Assembly: GCA_045540655.1 (NCBI GenBank)
Contig: JAZQHP010000012.1
Span: 1 to 5,315 of the forward strand
DNA: 5,315 nucleotides
Direction of reading: 5' to 3'
DNA from: RGIG1959 sp045540655
GTDB lineage: Bacteria > Bacillota > Clostridia > Oscillospirales > Acutalibacteraceae
Position 1 is the stretch's first letter. Each line of letters starts with the position of its first letter. Of the stretch, positions 1 through 5,104 are shown piece after piece. Both the position numbers and the translations under genes were made by a program. Under the pieces are notes generated by a model, which saw nothing but the letters and a program-made list of their open reading frames with translations, searched no databases and was not told the origin of the DNA.

Positions 1-359
1 CCGCCGCAGATATCCATGATCCGCTTGAGGAACATCTGGCGCACCGAGACGATCCGGAGGCTGTTGGTCAGCACCTTGTAGCCGCCGACCTTCTCCATCT
101 CCTGCGTACGGGCAGTGAGCATGATAATACCCATCGAATCACTGCGTTCGCGCAGACCGCGGCAAACGGCGAATCCGTCCATACCGGGCAACATAATATC
201 CAACAGCGCAATATCGGGTTTCTCTTCGGCGCGGTCATACTTTTCCAGCGCCTCTTCCCCCGAACCCGCTTCGATCACATCGTAACCGCCGCGTTTGAGG
301 TTGATCACCACAAACTCGCGGATCGAAACCTCATCCTCACACACCAAAATACGCTTCAT
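1..359 (-). CDS. Response regulator receiver domain, partial (runs off left edge), with atypical C-terminal part
   Basis: Two-component response regulator that would be phosphorylated by a partner histidine kinase in the cytoplasm. 119 codons are visible from the ATG at 359-357; no stop is reached before the window edge. Receiver landmarks: MKRILVCEDE with acidic residues E8/D9/E10, the phospho-acceptor D54 in LLDIMLPGMDG, and T82 in IIMLTARTQEMEKV. After V91 the expected GADDY and TKPF motifs do not appear, so the conserved Lys is missing, and residues 92-119 match nothing I recognise. The first 90 codons have about 66% G/C at third positions, the last 29 have 28 of 29 (hand count). A ribosome site AAAGGGG lies at 374-368. 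The gene follows the lipoprotein gene by 45 bp with no hairpin between, so they are probably co-transcribed. The output domain is unseen; an OmpR/PhoB type is a guess from the receiver style. The receiver call is firm; the integrity of the distal part is doubtful. Confidence 0.85.
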   Translation of the reverse strand, partial: MKRILVCEDEVSIREFVVINLKRGGYDVIEAGSGEEALEKYDRAEEKPDIALLDIMLPGMDGFAVCRGLRERSDSMGIIMLTARTQEMEKVGGYKVLTNSLRIVSVRQMFLKRIMDICG

Positions 360-404
360 TCCAATTTCCCCTTTCCCTATTTACAACCAAACGGTGAATA
401 TGTG

Positions 405-1763
405 TTATCCATTACCGGGATACATGACAAACAAACTGCTTAAAAATTCCATAGACAAATCAAGATCCGACGTTTTATCATAACGAATCAGATAGCGCAG
501 TTTTTCGTCCGAATCCAAAAAGACATAGCCGTCGTCACCGAAGGGATTATCTTCGCCCTGCGGGACCGCCACAATGCGGAACAACTCGTCGCCGACCACG
601 CCGTCCGTCACCTGCAACACGCTCAGGCTGCGCTGTGAAGGCGCGTAGCGGGCGGTGATGTTGCCGATCCACTCCTCGGGAACCTTCAGATAGTAACGAT
701 CGGTCGCGTTGACAATATTGGTCAGCTTTTTCACAGGCGCATTCTCATCCTCGTTCCAGGCGTACCAATCGCTCATCCAGACAAGCACATCCGCCGCTTC
801 GACCAGTTCGTCTCCGGGCATGCGAAAGGATTGCGGCCATTCAATCTCGCCGTCGTCATCCATATCCGCCGACTCCAACCCCGATTCGCGGGCGGAATGT
901 GTCGTAATATTCTCGAGCGGATCATACAGCGGCGCTTCCAGATGTTCACCGTCCCAGAGCACCAACTCCGTGATCATTGTTCCCGAATCCTTCACACAAT
1001 CCTGGTAAAGAGCGCGTGTACCCTGCGGCAGATCGGCAATTGTATAGGAAGCAAACTGCTGAATATGACCATCCAGCGACGTGGATGCTTTTTCTACCAC
1101 CGCATCCTCTTCCATCGACAACAACCGCAACGTCGTTTTTTCTTCGGTGGGATTCACACGGTACAGCAACAGGTCATCGCGTCCTTCTTCCACCACGCTG
1201 GCGACAATCATGTTCGTATAGGTATCGGAATAGCGCTCAACAAAGTGTGCATCCTCCCACGTATAGAGCATCAGGCGTCGGTCACGCGTATTAAACATGC
1301 TGAAGCCGGCAAACAACTCCGAAATGCCGTCGTGGTTCAGATCACCGAAATTCACACGTTCAATTTCGGTTGCCAGACCTTCGATATCATCCATACACTG
1401 CCATTCACCGCCGACGTTGGAAAGCATAGCGATATGCGTGTTGGAGCCTTCAGGGCTGAGCGCGTAAAACGCGAGTGCATCCTCCCTGCCGTCGTTATCG
1501 ATATCCTTCATAATAAACGCCGAGCGATAATCGCCCATTTTGGGATATTTCAGCACGTACGCAGGTTTCGTGACATCTTCGGTGAGCTCGAGAGCTTGCT
1601 TTTCGTAAATATGGCGCTCCAATGCCGTCTGGATGGCATTCTGCTCACCCGCGGCATGCGGTGCACGCAAATGCGTGTCCATATCGAGGTTTAAAAAAGA
1701 GCAACCGGTCAGCGATACACAGAATGTCAACGCCAGCAAACACACAAGCAAGCGTGTTTTCAT
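405..1763 (-). CDS. Secreted lipoprotein with three Asp-rich DxDxDG-type loops (VCBS/FG-GAP-like), function unknown
   Basis: 452-residue predicted lipoprotein, probably anchored on the outer face of the membrane. From ATG 1763-1761 the N-terminus is MKTRLLVCLLALTFC, then the lipobox LTGC with the lipidated Cys at residue 21. Three calcium-loop-like motifs follow, near residues 87 (DIDNDGRED), 141 (DLNHDGISE) and 300 (DMDDDGEIE); such motifs occur in VCBS/FG-GAP beta-propeller-like repeats and usually bind calcium. No catalytic motif is visible. The in-frame GTG at 1766-1764 directly precedes the ATG; the ribosome site GGGAGGG (1777-1771) sits 7 nt from the ATG and only 4 nt from the GTG, so ATG is preferred. 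It is the first gene of an operon with the response regulator at 1-359. A role as an extracytoplasmic partner of that signalling system is inference from position only. The lipoprotein call is strong; the function is unknown. Confidence 0.9.
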   Translation of the reverse strand: MKTRLLVCLLALTFCVSLTGCSFLNLDMDTHLRAPHAAGEQNAIQTALERHIYEKQALELTEDVTKPAYVLKYPKMGDYRSAFIMKDIDNDGREDALAFYALSPEGSNTHIAMLSNVGGEWQCMDDIEGLATEIERVNFGDLNHDGISELFAGFSMFNTRDRRLMLYTWEDAHFVERYSDTYTNMIVASVVEEGRDDLLLYRVNPTEEKTTLRLLSMEEDAVVEKASTSLDGHIQQFASYTIADLPQGTRALYQDCVKDSGTMITELVLWDGEHLEAPLYDPLENITTHSARESGLESADMDDDGEIEWPQSFRMPGDELVEAADVLVWMSDWYAWNEDENAPVKKLTNIVNATDRYYLKVPEEWIGNITARYAPSQRSLSVLQVTDGVVGDELFRIVAVPQGEDNPFGDDGYVFLDSDEKLRYLIRYDKTSDLDLSMEFLSSLFVMYPGNG

Positions 1764-1770
1764 CACCGAT

Positions 1771-1777
1771 CCCTCCC
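1771..1777 (-). promoter_or_regulatory. Ribosome binding site deciding the lipoprotein start
   Basis: GGGAGGG on the minus strand, 7 nt before ATG 1763 and 4 nt before GTG 1766. The spacing favours the ATG. Confidence 0.8.
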
Positions 1778-1822
1778 AAATATAGTATTTTTAGAAAATT
1801 ACACCTATATAAAATATAGTAT
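1778..1822. repeat. Pair of 11-bp direct repeats plus a 6-3-6 palindrome at the lipoprotein promoter
   Basis: AAATATAGTAT occurs at 1778-1788 and again at 1812-1822, a 34-bp offset. The second copy overlaps the -10 box. A palindrome CTATAT-AAA-ATATAG (1805-1819) covers the expected start point and also overlaps the -10. The arrangement resembles operator half-sites, but the sequence is AT-rich and chance similarity is possible. Confidence 0.4.
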
Positions 1823-1846
1823 ACATTCTTTTTGCGACGGTGTCAA
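1818..1846 (-). promoter_or_regulatory. Sigma-A promoter of the lipoprotein/response-regulator operon
   Basis: On the minus strand a perfect TTGACA (-35, 1846-1841) is followed after exactly 17 bp by TATACT (-10, 1823-1818), one mismatch from TATAAT. Transcription should begin near 1811, giving a leader of about 48 nt to the ATG at 1763. The -10 overlaps a short repeat and a palindrome listed separately, so repression at this promoter is plausible but not shown. Confidence 0.85.
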
Positions 1847-1865
1847 CCGACAGTGGGATCGGAAT

Positions 1866-1905
1866 CGCATTTTTTTGTTAAGATTTTATGAAAAATGCGT
1901 TTTTT
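1866..1905 (+). repeat. Inverted repeat with T-run in the divergent intergenic region (weak terminator-like hairpin)
   Basis: CGCATTTTT (1866-1874) and AAAAATGCG (1891-1899) form a perfect 9-bp stem around a 16-nt loop, followed on the plus strand by six Ts (1900-1905). The stem is AT-rich and the loop long, so a terminator would be weak. No plus-strand gene lies upstream to be terminated. It could block antisense read-through into rpmB, or be a protein-binding site between the divergent promoters. The rest of 1764-2011 is explained by the two promoters and leaders. Confidence 0.35.
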
Positions 1906-1936
1906 AAAAGAAGTTTAAAATCCGCAAAAAAAAGAC

Positions 1937-1965
1937 TTGCATTTTTGAACATTATCTGTTACAAT
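1937..1965 (+). promoter_or_regulatory. Sigma-A promoter of rpmB, with an A-tract upstream
   Basis: TTGCAT (-35, 1937-1942), a 17-bp spacer, and TACAAT (-10, 1960-1965). An eight-A run at 1926-1933 and further A/T tracts lie just upstream of the -35, where UP elements of strong ribosomal-protein promoters sit. The start point should be near 1972, leaving a leader of about 40 nt. Confidence 0.8.
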
Positions 1966-1994
1966 ACGACTGTTGTTTTTCTTTAAGACTTTTT

Positions 1995-2003
1995 AAGGAG
2001 GTG
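1995..2003 (+). promoter_or_regulatory. Strong ribosome binding site of rpmB
   Basis: AAGGAGGTG, nearly full complementarity to the 16S 3' end, 8 nt before ATG 2012. This fits high expression of a ribosomal protein. Confidence 0.9.
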
Positions 2004-2011
2004 CAGATTCA

Positions 2012-2200
2012 ATGGCAAAATGTGATTTCTGCGGCAAAAGTGTTACCTTCGGCATCAAGGTGTCTCACTCGCACAGACGCTCCAACCGCACTTGGAAGCC
2101 GAACATCAAACGCGTCAAGGCTGTGGTGGACGGTTCCCCGAAAAGGGTTTACGCCTGCACCCGTTGCCTGCGTTCCGGCAAGGTCACCCGCGCGGTGTAA
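2012..2200 (+). CDS. rpmB: 50S ribosomal protein L28 (bL28), zinc-ribbon form
   Basis: 62-residue structural protein of the large ribosomal subunit, full length for bL28. The N-terminus MAKCDFCGKS, the central HRRSNRTWKPNIKRV block (residues 21-35) and the C-terminal LRSGKVTRAV are diagnostic. Cysteines C4/C7 and C49/C52 make two CxxC pairs that should bind one zinc ion, i.e. the zinc-containing type of this protein as opposed to cysteine-less paralogues made under zinc limitation. ATG 2012 follows the near-perfect ribosome site at 1995-2003. The gene is a single-gene unit: own promoter at 1937-1965 and terminator at 2232-2267. Very basic composition fits rRNA binding. Identification is secure. 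Confidence 0.98.
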   Translation: MAKCDFCGKSVTFGIKVSHSHRRSNRTWKPNIKRVKAVVDGSPKRVYACTRCLRSGKVTRAV

Positions 2201-2231
2201 TGCCGAACCAATCCAATCATACGGAATGGCT

Positions 2232-2267
2232 ATCCGATCGTGTCTCCTTTGACGCGGTCGGATTTTT
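2232..2267 (+). terminator. Rho-independent terminator of rpmB
   Basis: ATCCGATCG (2232-2240) pairs with CGGTCGGAT (2255-2263) in a 9-bp stem with one G-U pair, with an inner GTC/GAC extension (2242-2244 with 2251-2253), then a T-run at 2263-2267 and further T-rich sequence. It lies 31 bp past the rpmB stop and before the ppa promoter. Confidence 0.9.
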
Positions 2268-2286
2268 CGTTTTCCGCATTTGGGTC

Positions 2287-2315
2287 TTGCGTTCATTCGC
2301 AAAATCCTATATAAT
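2287..2315 (+). promoter_or_regulatory. Sigma-A promoter of the ppa-pncB operon
   Basis: TTGCGT (-35, 2287-2292), a 17-bp spacer and a perfect TATAAT (-10, 2310-2315). The start point should be near 2322, about 28 nt before the TTG start of ppa. The upstream in-frame ATG at 2314 overlaps the -10 box and so would not be in the mRNA. Confidence 0.85.
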
Positions 2316-2349
2316 GGAAATATATTCCCCCGAAAGGTTGTGGCTTTTT

Positions 2350-2892
2350 TTGAATATCTGGCATGATATTTCCGAATCCCGTATTACTCCGCACAGCTTT
2401 ACTGCGGTAATCGAAATCCCCAAAGGCGGCAAAAACAAGTACGAAATCGACAAAGAAACCGGTCTGCTTCGCCTGGACCGCGTGCTCTATACCGCCACGC
2501 ATTACCCCGCTAATTACGGTTTTATTCCGCGCACCTACGCCGACGACGGCGACCCGCTGGACGTACTGGTGCTGTGTCAGGAATCCATTGTTCCGATGAC
2601 GCTGGTGCAATGCTTCCCCATCGGCGTCATCAAGATGGTGGACGGTTCTGCTGTTGATGAAAAAATCATCGCCGTTCCCCACCATGATCCGTCCTTCTCC
2701 TGCTATCGGGACATCGGCGAGCTCCCGAAGCACACCGCCAAAGAAATCGAGCACTTTTTCATGTTCTATAAAACTCTGGAGCATAATAAAGAGACCCTTG
2801 TTCATGAAGCTCAGGGCGCCGATGAGGCTCTCAAGGTGATCGAACATTGTATGGAAGAATACCGCCTGCATTATTGCGGGAAACGCAGTTAA
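2350..2892 (+). CDS. ppa: Inorganic pyrophosphatase, family I (soluble), TTG start
   Basis: Cytoplasmic enzyme hydrolysing pyrophosphate to two phosphates with Mg2+. The 180-residue length from TTG 2350 is typical of bacterial family I enzymes. Active-site residues known from the E. coli enzyme are all present, shifted by about one or two: E22, K30 and E32 (KNKYE), R44, Y52 and Y56 (HYPANYGFIPRTY), the signature D66-G-D68-P-L-D71, then D98, D103, K105 (VDEKIIAVPH) and Y140/K141. The TTG start gives the family-typical N-terminus (M)NIWHDIS. The only upstream in-frame ATG (2314) lies inside the -10 box. The ribosome site is weak (AAAGG 2333-2337, 12 nt away) and the start is preceded by a T-run (2345-2351). 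pncB follows after 24 bp without a terminator, so the two form an operon in which this enzyme can remove the pyrophosphate made by NAPRTase. Function is certain; the start is likely but unproven. Confidence 0.96.
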   Translation: MNIWHDISESRITPHSFTAVIEIPKGGKNKYEIDKETGLLRLDRVLYTATHYPANYGFIPRTYADDGDPLDVLVLCQESIVPMTLVQCFPIGVIKMVDGSAVDEKIIAVPHHDPSFSCYRDIGELPKHTAKEIEHFFMFYKTLEHNKETLVHEAQGADEALKVIEHCMEEYRLHYCGKRS

Positions 2893-2916
2893 TCAACGCA
2901 AAGGAGCGTATGGCTA

Positions 2917-4365
2917 ATGGATCGCAATCGCTTGACCATGTTGACGGATTTTTACGAGCTCACCATGGCGAACGGCTACTTCAAAAACGGTCTTGATCAA
3001 CGGATCTGCTACTTCGATATGTTTTTCCGCCGTGTTCCCGACGGAGGCGGCTTTGCCATTATGGCAGGACTGGAACAGGCCATCGAATATATCAAGAACC
3101 TGTCCTTTACCGACGAGGATATCGCCTATCTACGTTCCCGTGGATTGTTCAGCGAGGAGTTTCTCACCTATTTGCAACACTTCCGTTTCAGCTGTGATGT
3201 CTGGGCAATCCCCGAAGGCACTCCTATTTTTCCCGGGGAGCCGATTCTGACCGTTCGCGGTCCCGCAATCGAAGCGCAGTTTATCGAAACCATGATCCTG
3301 CTCTCCGTCAATCATCAGTCGCTGATCGCCACAAAAGCAAACCGCGTCGTTCGCGCCGCCGACGGACGCACCGTCATGGAATTCGGTTCGCGTCGCGCAC
3401 AAGGCTACGACGGCGCCATCTACGGTGCCCGCGCGGCCTATATCGGCGGATGTCATGCGACTGCCTGCACCATTTGCGGCAGCGAACTGGGCATCCCCGC
3501 CGTCGGCACCATGGCACACAGCTGGGTGCAGATGTTTGATACCGAGCTGGATGCCTTCAAAGCCTATGCAGCAGCGTATCCTTCCGATTGCACACTGCTG
3601 GTTGACACATACGACACCATTCGCTCGGGCATTCCGAACGCCATCAAAGCGTTTAATGACGTGTTAGCCCCGCTCGGATGCCGTCCGAAAGCCATCCGCA
3701 TCGACTCAGGCGATATCACTTATCTTTCTAAAAAAGCGCGCAAACTGCTGGATGCCGCCGGATACGAGGATTGCAAAATCATCGCCTCCAACTCCTTGGA
3801 TGAATACATCATCCGCGATATGATTCTGCAGGGCGCACAAGTGGACAGTTTCGGCGTCGGCGAGCGTCTGATCACTGCGGCAAGCGATCCTGTATTCGGT
3901 GGTGTATATAAACTGGTAGCCGTCGAAGACACAGACGGCACCATTCAGCCGCGCATCAAAATCAGCGAAAATGTCGCCAAAATCACCAATCCTTGCTACA
4001 AAACGCCGTGGCGATTGTACGATCGTGCGACCGGCAAGGCGATTGCCGACGTGATGACTCTTCACGACGAAGTGATCGACGACAGCAAACCGTATGAAAT
4101 TTTCGATCCCGAACACATCTGGAAGCGGAAAACAGTCACCGATTTCCGCGCTGTACGCCTGCAGGTCCCGATCTTTAAACAGGGTGTTTGTGTGTACGAC
4201 TCTCCTTCGGTCGAAGAGTTGCGTGATGCTTGTCAGTTGCAACTGGACACCATCTGGGACGAAGTGAAGCGATTCGAAAATCCGCATAAATATTATGTCG
4301 ATTTGTCCGAGCCGCTATGGGACGAAAAGCAGCGTCTGCTTCGCGAAGCATATTCCACAAAATAA
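2917..4365 (+). CDS. pncB: Nicotinate phosphoribosyltransferase (NAPRTase)
   Basis: Entry enzyme of the Preiss-Handler NAD salvage route: nicotinate + PRPP + ATP give nicotinate mononucleotide, PPi, ADP and Pi, in the cytoplasm. The 482 residues are full length for the family. Landmarks in order: the N-terminal LTDFYELTMANGYF (residues 9-22), FGSRRAQG (156-163), GTMAHSWVQ (197-205) whose H201 corresponds to the His phosphorylated in the catalytic cycle, LLVDTYDT (227-234), RIDSGD (261-266) and the phosphate-binding-type stretch SFGVGERLITAASDPVFGG (311-329). ATG 2917 is preceded by AAGGAG (2901-2906) at 10 nt; another ATG at 2910 is too close to that site and out of frame. Co-transcribed with ppa from the promoter at 2287-2315 and ended by the terminator at 4386-4419. 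No NAD-responsive operator was recognised. Identification is secure. Confidence 0.97.
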   Translation: MDRNRLTMLTDFYELTMANGYFKNGLDQRICYFDMFFRRVPDGGGFAIMAGLEQAIEYIKNLSFTDEDIAYLRSRGLFSEEFLTYLQHFRFSCDVWAIPEGTPIFPGEPILTVRGPAIEAQFIETMILLSVNHQSLIATKANRVVRAADGRTVMEFGSRRAQGYDGAIYGARAAYIGGCHATACTICGSELGIPAVGTMAHSWVQMFDTELDAFKAYAAAYPSDCTLLVDTYDTIRSGIPNAIKAFNDVLAPLGCRPKAIRIDSGDITYLSKKARKLLDAAGYEDCKIIASNSLDEYIIRDMILQGAQVDSFGVGERLITAASDPVFGGVYKLVAVEDTDGTIQPRIKISENVAKITNPCYKTPWRLYDRATGKAIADVMTLHDEVIDDSKPYEIFDPEHIWKRKTVTDFRAVRLQVPIFKQGVCVYDSPSVEELRDACQLQLDTIWDEVKRFENPHKYYVDLSEPLWDEKQRLLREAYSTK

Positions 4366-4385
4366 TACAGACAGAATCGTTTCTC

Positions 4386-4419
4386 AAACGCAGCAGGAGT
4401 CTTTCCTGCTGCGTTTTTT
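4386..4419 (+). terminator. Rho-independent terminator of the ppa-pncB operon
   Basis: AAACGCAGCAGGA (4386-4398) pairs perfectly with TCCTGCTGCGTTT (4404-4416) over 13 bp with a 5-nt loop, followed by a run of six Ts (4414-4419). It begins 20 bp after the pncB stop. Confidence 0.95.
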
Positions 4420-4446
4420 GACACAAAAGCACTGAAATAATGCAAT
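4418..4446 (+). promoter_or_regulatory. Candidate promoter of the winged-helix regulator, -35 inside the preceding terminator tail
   Basis: A perfect TTGACA (4418-4423) begins in the T-run of the pncB terminator; 17 bp later is TGCAAT (4441-4446), a 4-of-6 match to the -10. Another good -10 (TATAAT, 4465-4470) lacks a recognisable -35 at proper distance. Either could be used, leaving a leader of about 90-110 nt before the ATG at 4564. The choice is uncertain. Confidence 0.4.
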
Positions 4447-4480
4447 TAGCGTCTATTTTTCGCATATAATACTTAAAAAC

Positions 4481-4497
4481 TTCACAGAAACTACACA
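4481..4497 (+). promoter_or_regulatory. Possible OmpR/PhoB-type direct-repeat site (TTCACA-N5-TACACA)
   Basis: TTCACA (4481-4486) and TACACA (4492-4497) start 11 bp apart, one helical turn, the spacing used by tandem-binding OmpR/PhoB-family regulators; the half-sites resemble the TT(A/C/T)ACA boxes of Bacillus PhoP. A third TTTACA is at 4542-4547, not in the same phase. The element lies upstream of a gene for a winged-helix regulator of this family, so autoregulation is possible. With only two imperfect half-sites, chance is a real alternative. Confidence 0.3.
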
Positions 4498-4563
4498 TAC
4501 ATCCGTTATATTGTACCCAATTTGTGCTTTCGGTCATAAACTTTACACAAGGGAGATCTCACC

Positions 4564-5034
4564 ATGTCAAAACTGATTTATATTCATAATGACGATAATC
4601 AATTATTTGACTGTCTCTTAAACGCGCTGAAGTCCCATGCATACGAAGTGGAATTCGCTTCCAATCCCGGCACTGCGCTCACCAACGGTATTCATGCGGA
4701 TATGGCCTTTTTCTACGCACAACAAAAGCCGACCTCAACGCTCACAGTCGGTGACATTACCTTGGATATGGATAACGTTTGTGCTGTCCGCCAAAATGGT
4801 GAAACCATCCATCTGACACCGATTGAGTTTGCCATGCTGTCCTATCTGATGCAGAACTCTCACCGCGCCGTATCCCGTAAGGAACTGCTTCCGATCGTCT
4901 GGAACATGGAATACGACGGACGTTCCCGCGTTGCCGATGACACCGCCAAACGTCTTCGTAAAAAACTCCACGGCTCCGCCATGGCACTGGAAACCGTGTG
5001 GAATTACGGTTTCCGTCTGGTGGTACGCGGTTAA
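4564..5034 (+). CDS. OmpR/PhoB-type winged-helix regulator with shortened, degenerate receiver
   Basis: 156-residue putative transcription factor, about 70 residues shorter than a standard OmpR/PhoB response regulator. Residues 1-53 look like the first half of a receiver: beta strand LIYIH, acidic D10/D11, a helix, then YEVEFAS and HADMAFFYAQQ. In that last segment the phospho-acceptor Asp position is Tyr51, and the second half of the receiver (the LTA and K-P motifs) is absent. Residues 60-156 are a complete winged-helix domain: VGDITLDMDN, the HLTPIEFAMLSYLMQN core (83-98), VSRKELLPIVW (103-113), the recognition-helix region DDTAKRLRKKL (125-135) and the wing VWNYGFRLV. ATG 4564 follows AAGGGAG (4549-4555) at 8 nt. 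The gene stands alone between two terminators with no kinase beside it. It probably binds DNA without control by phosphorylation; targets unknown. Confidence 0.9.
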   Translation: MSKLIYIHNDDNQLFDCLLNALKSHAYEVEFASNPGTALTNGIHADMAFFYAQQKPTSTLTVGDITLDMDNVCAVRQNGETIHLTPIEFAMLSYLMQNSHRAVSRKELLPIVWNMEYDGRSRVADDTAKRLRKKLHGSAMALETVWNYGFRLVVRG

Positions 5035-5068
5035 TCTCAACATCATCCCAGGTTCATCTTTATATAAC

Positions 5069-5104
5069 AAAAGGTGATCGGCTGTGTAGCCGATCACCTT
5101 TTTT
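5069..5104. terminator. Bidirectional rho-independent terminator between convergent genes
   Basis: AAAAGGTGATCGGCT (5069-5083) pairs with AGCCGATCACCTTTT (5088-5102): 15 perfect bp around a GTGT loop. On the plus strand it ends in six Ts (5099-5104) and serves the winged-helix gene. On the minus strand the stem ends in TTTTGTTAT and can serve the converging FAD-dependent dehydrogenase gene, whose TAA (5105-5103) directly abuts the hairpin. Confidence 0.93.

Noticed and set aside
1..105. Simple frameshift as the explanation for the odd response-regulator tail
   Set aside because: Neither alternative minus-strand frame restores GADDY or TKPF. One stops within a few codons, and the original frame keeps very strong third-position bias.
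831..1694. Long plus-strand open frame (287 codons) opposite the lipoprotein gene
   Set aside because: It is the antisense shadow of a gene with a lipobox, ribosome site and promoter. It has no recognisable domain, no ribosome site and a His/Arg/Ile-rich composition typical of an antisense frame.
1764..1766. GTG one codon before the lipoprotein ATG as start
   Set aside because: It is only 4 nt from the ribosome site, while the ATG at 1763 is 7 nt away. The difference is one residue.
2092..2349. N-terminal extension of the pyrophosphatase frame upstream to 2092
   Set aside because: The extension overlaps rpmB in another frame, crosses the rpmB terminator and contains the ppa promoter. The family N-terminus begins at 2350.
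2910..2912. ATG upstream of pncB as an alternative start or a leader peptide
   Set aside because: It is out of frame with pncB and only 3 nt from the AAGGAG site, too close for good initiation. The short frame it opens has no recognisable feature.
3706..4287. Minus-strand open frame of 193 codons inside pncB
   Set aside because: It is an antisense shadow of a fully conserved NAPRTase, with no ribosome site or known motif.
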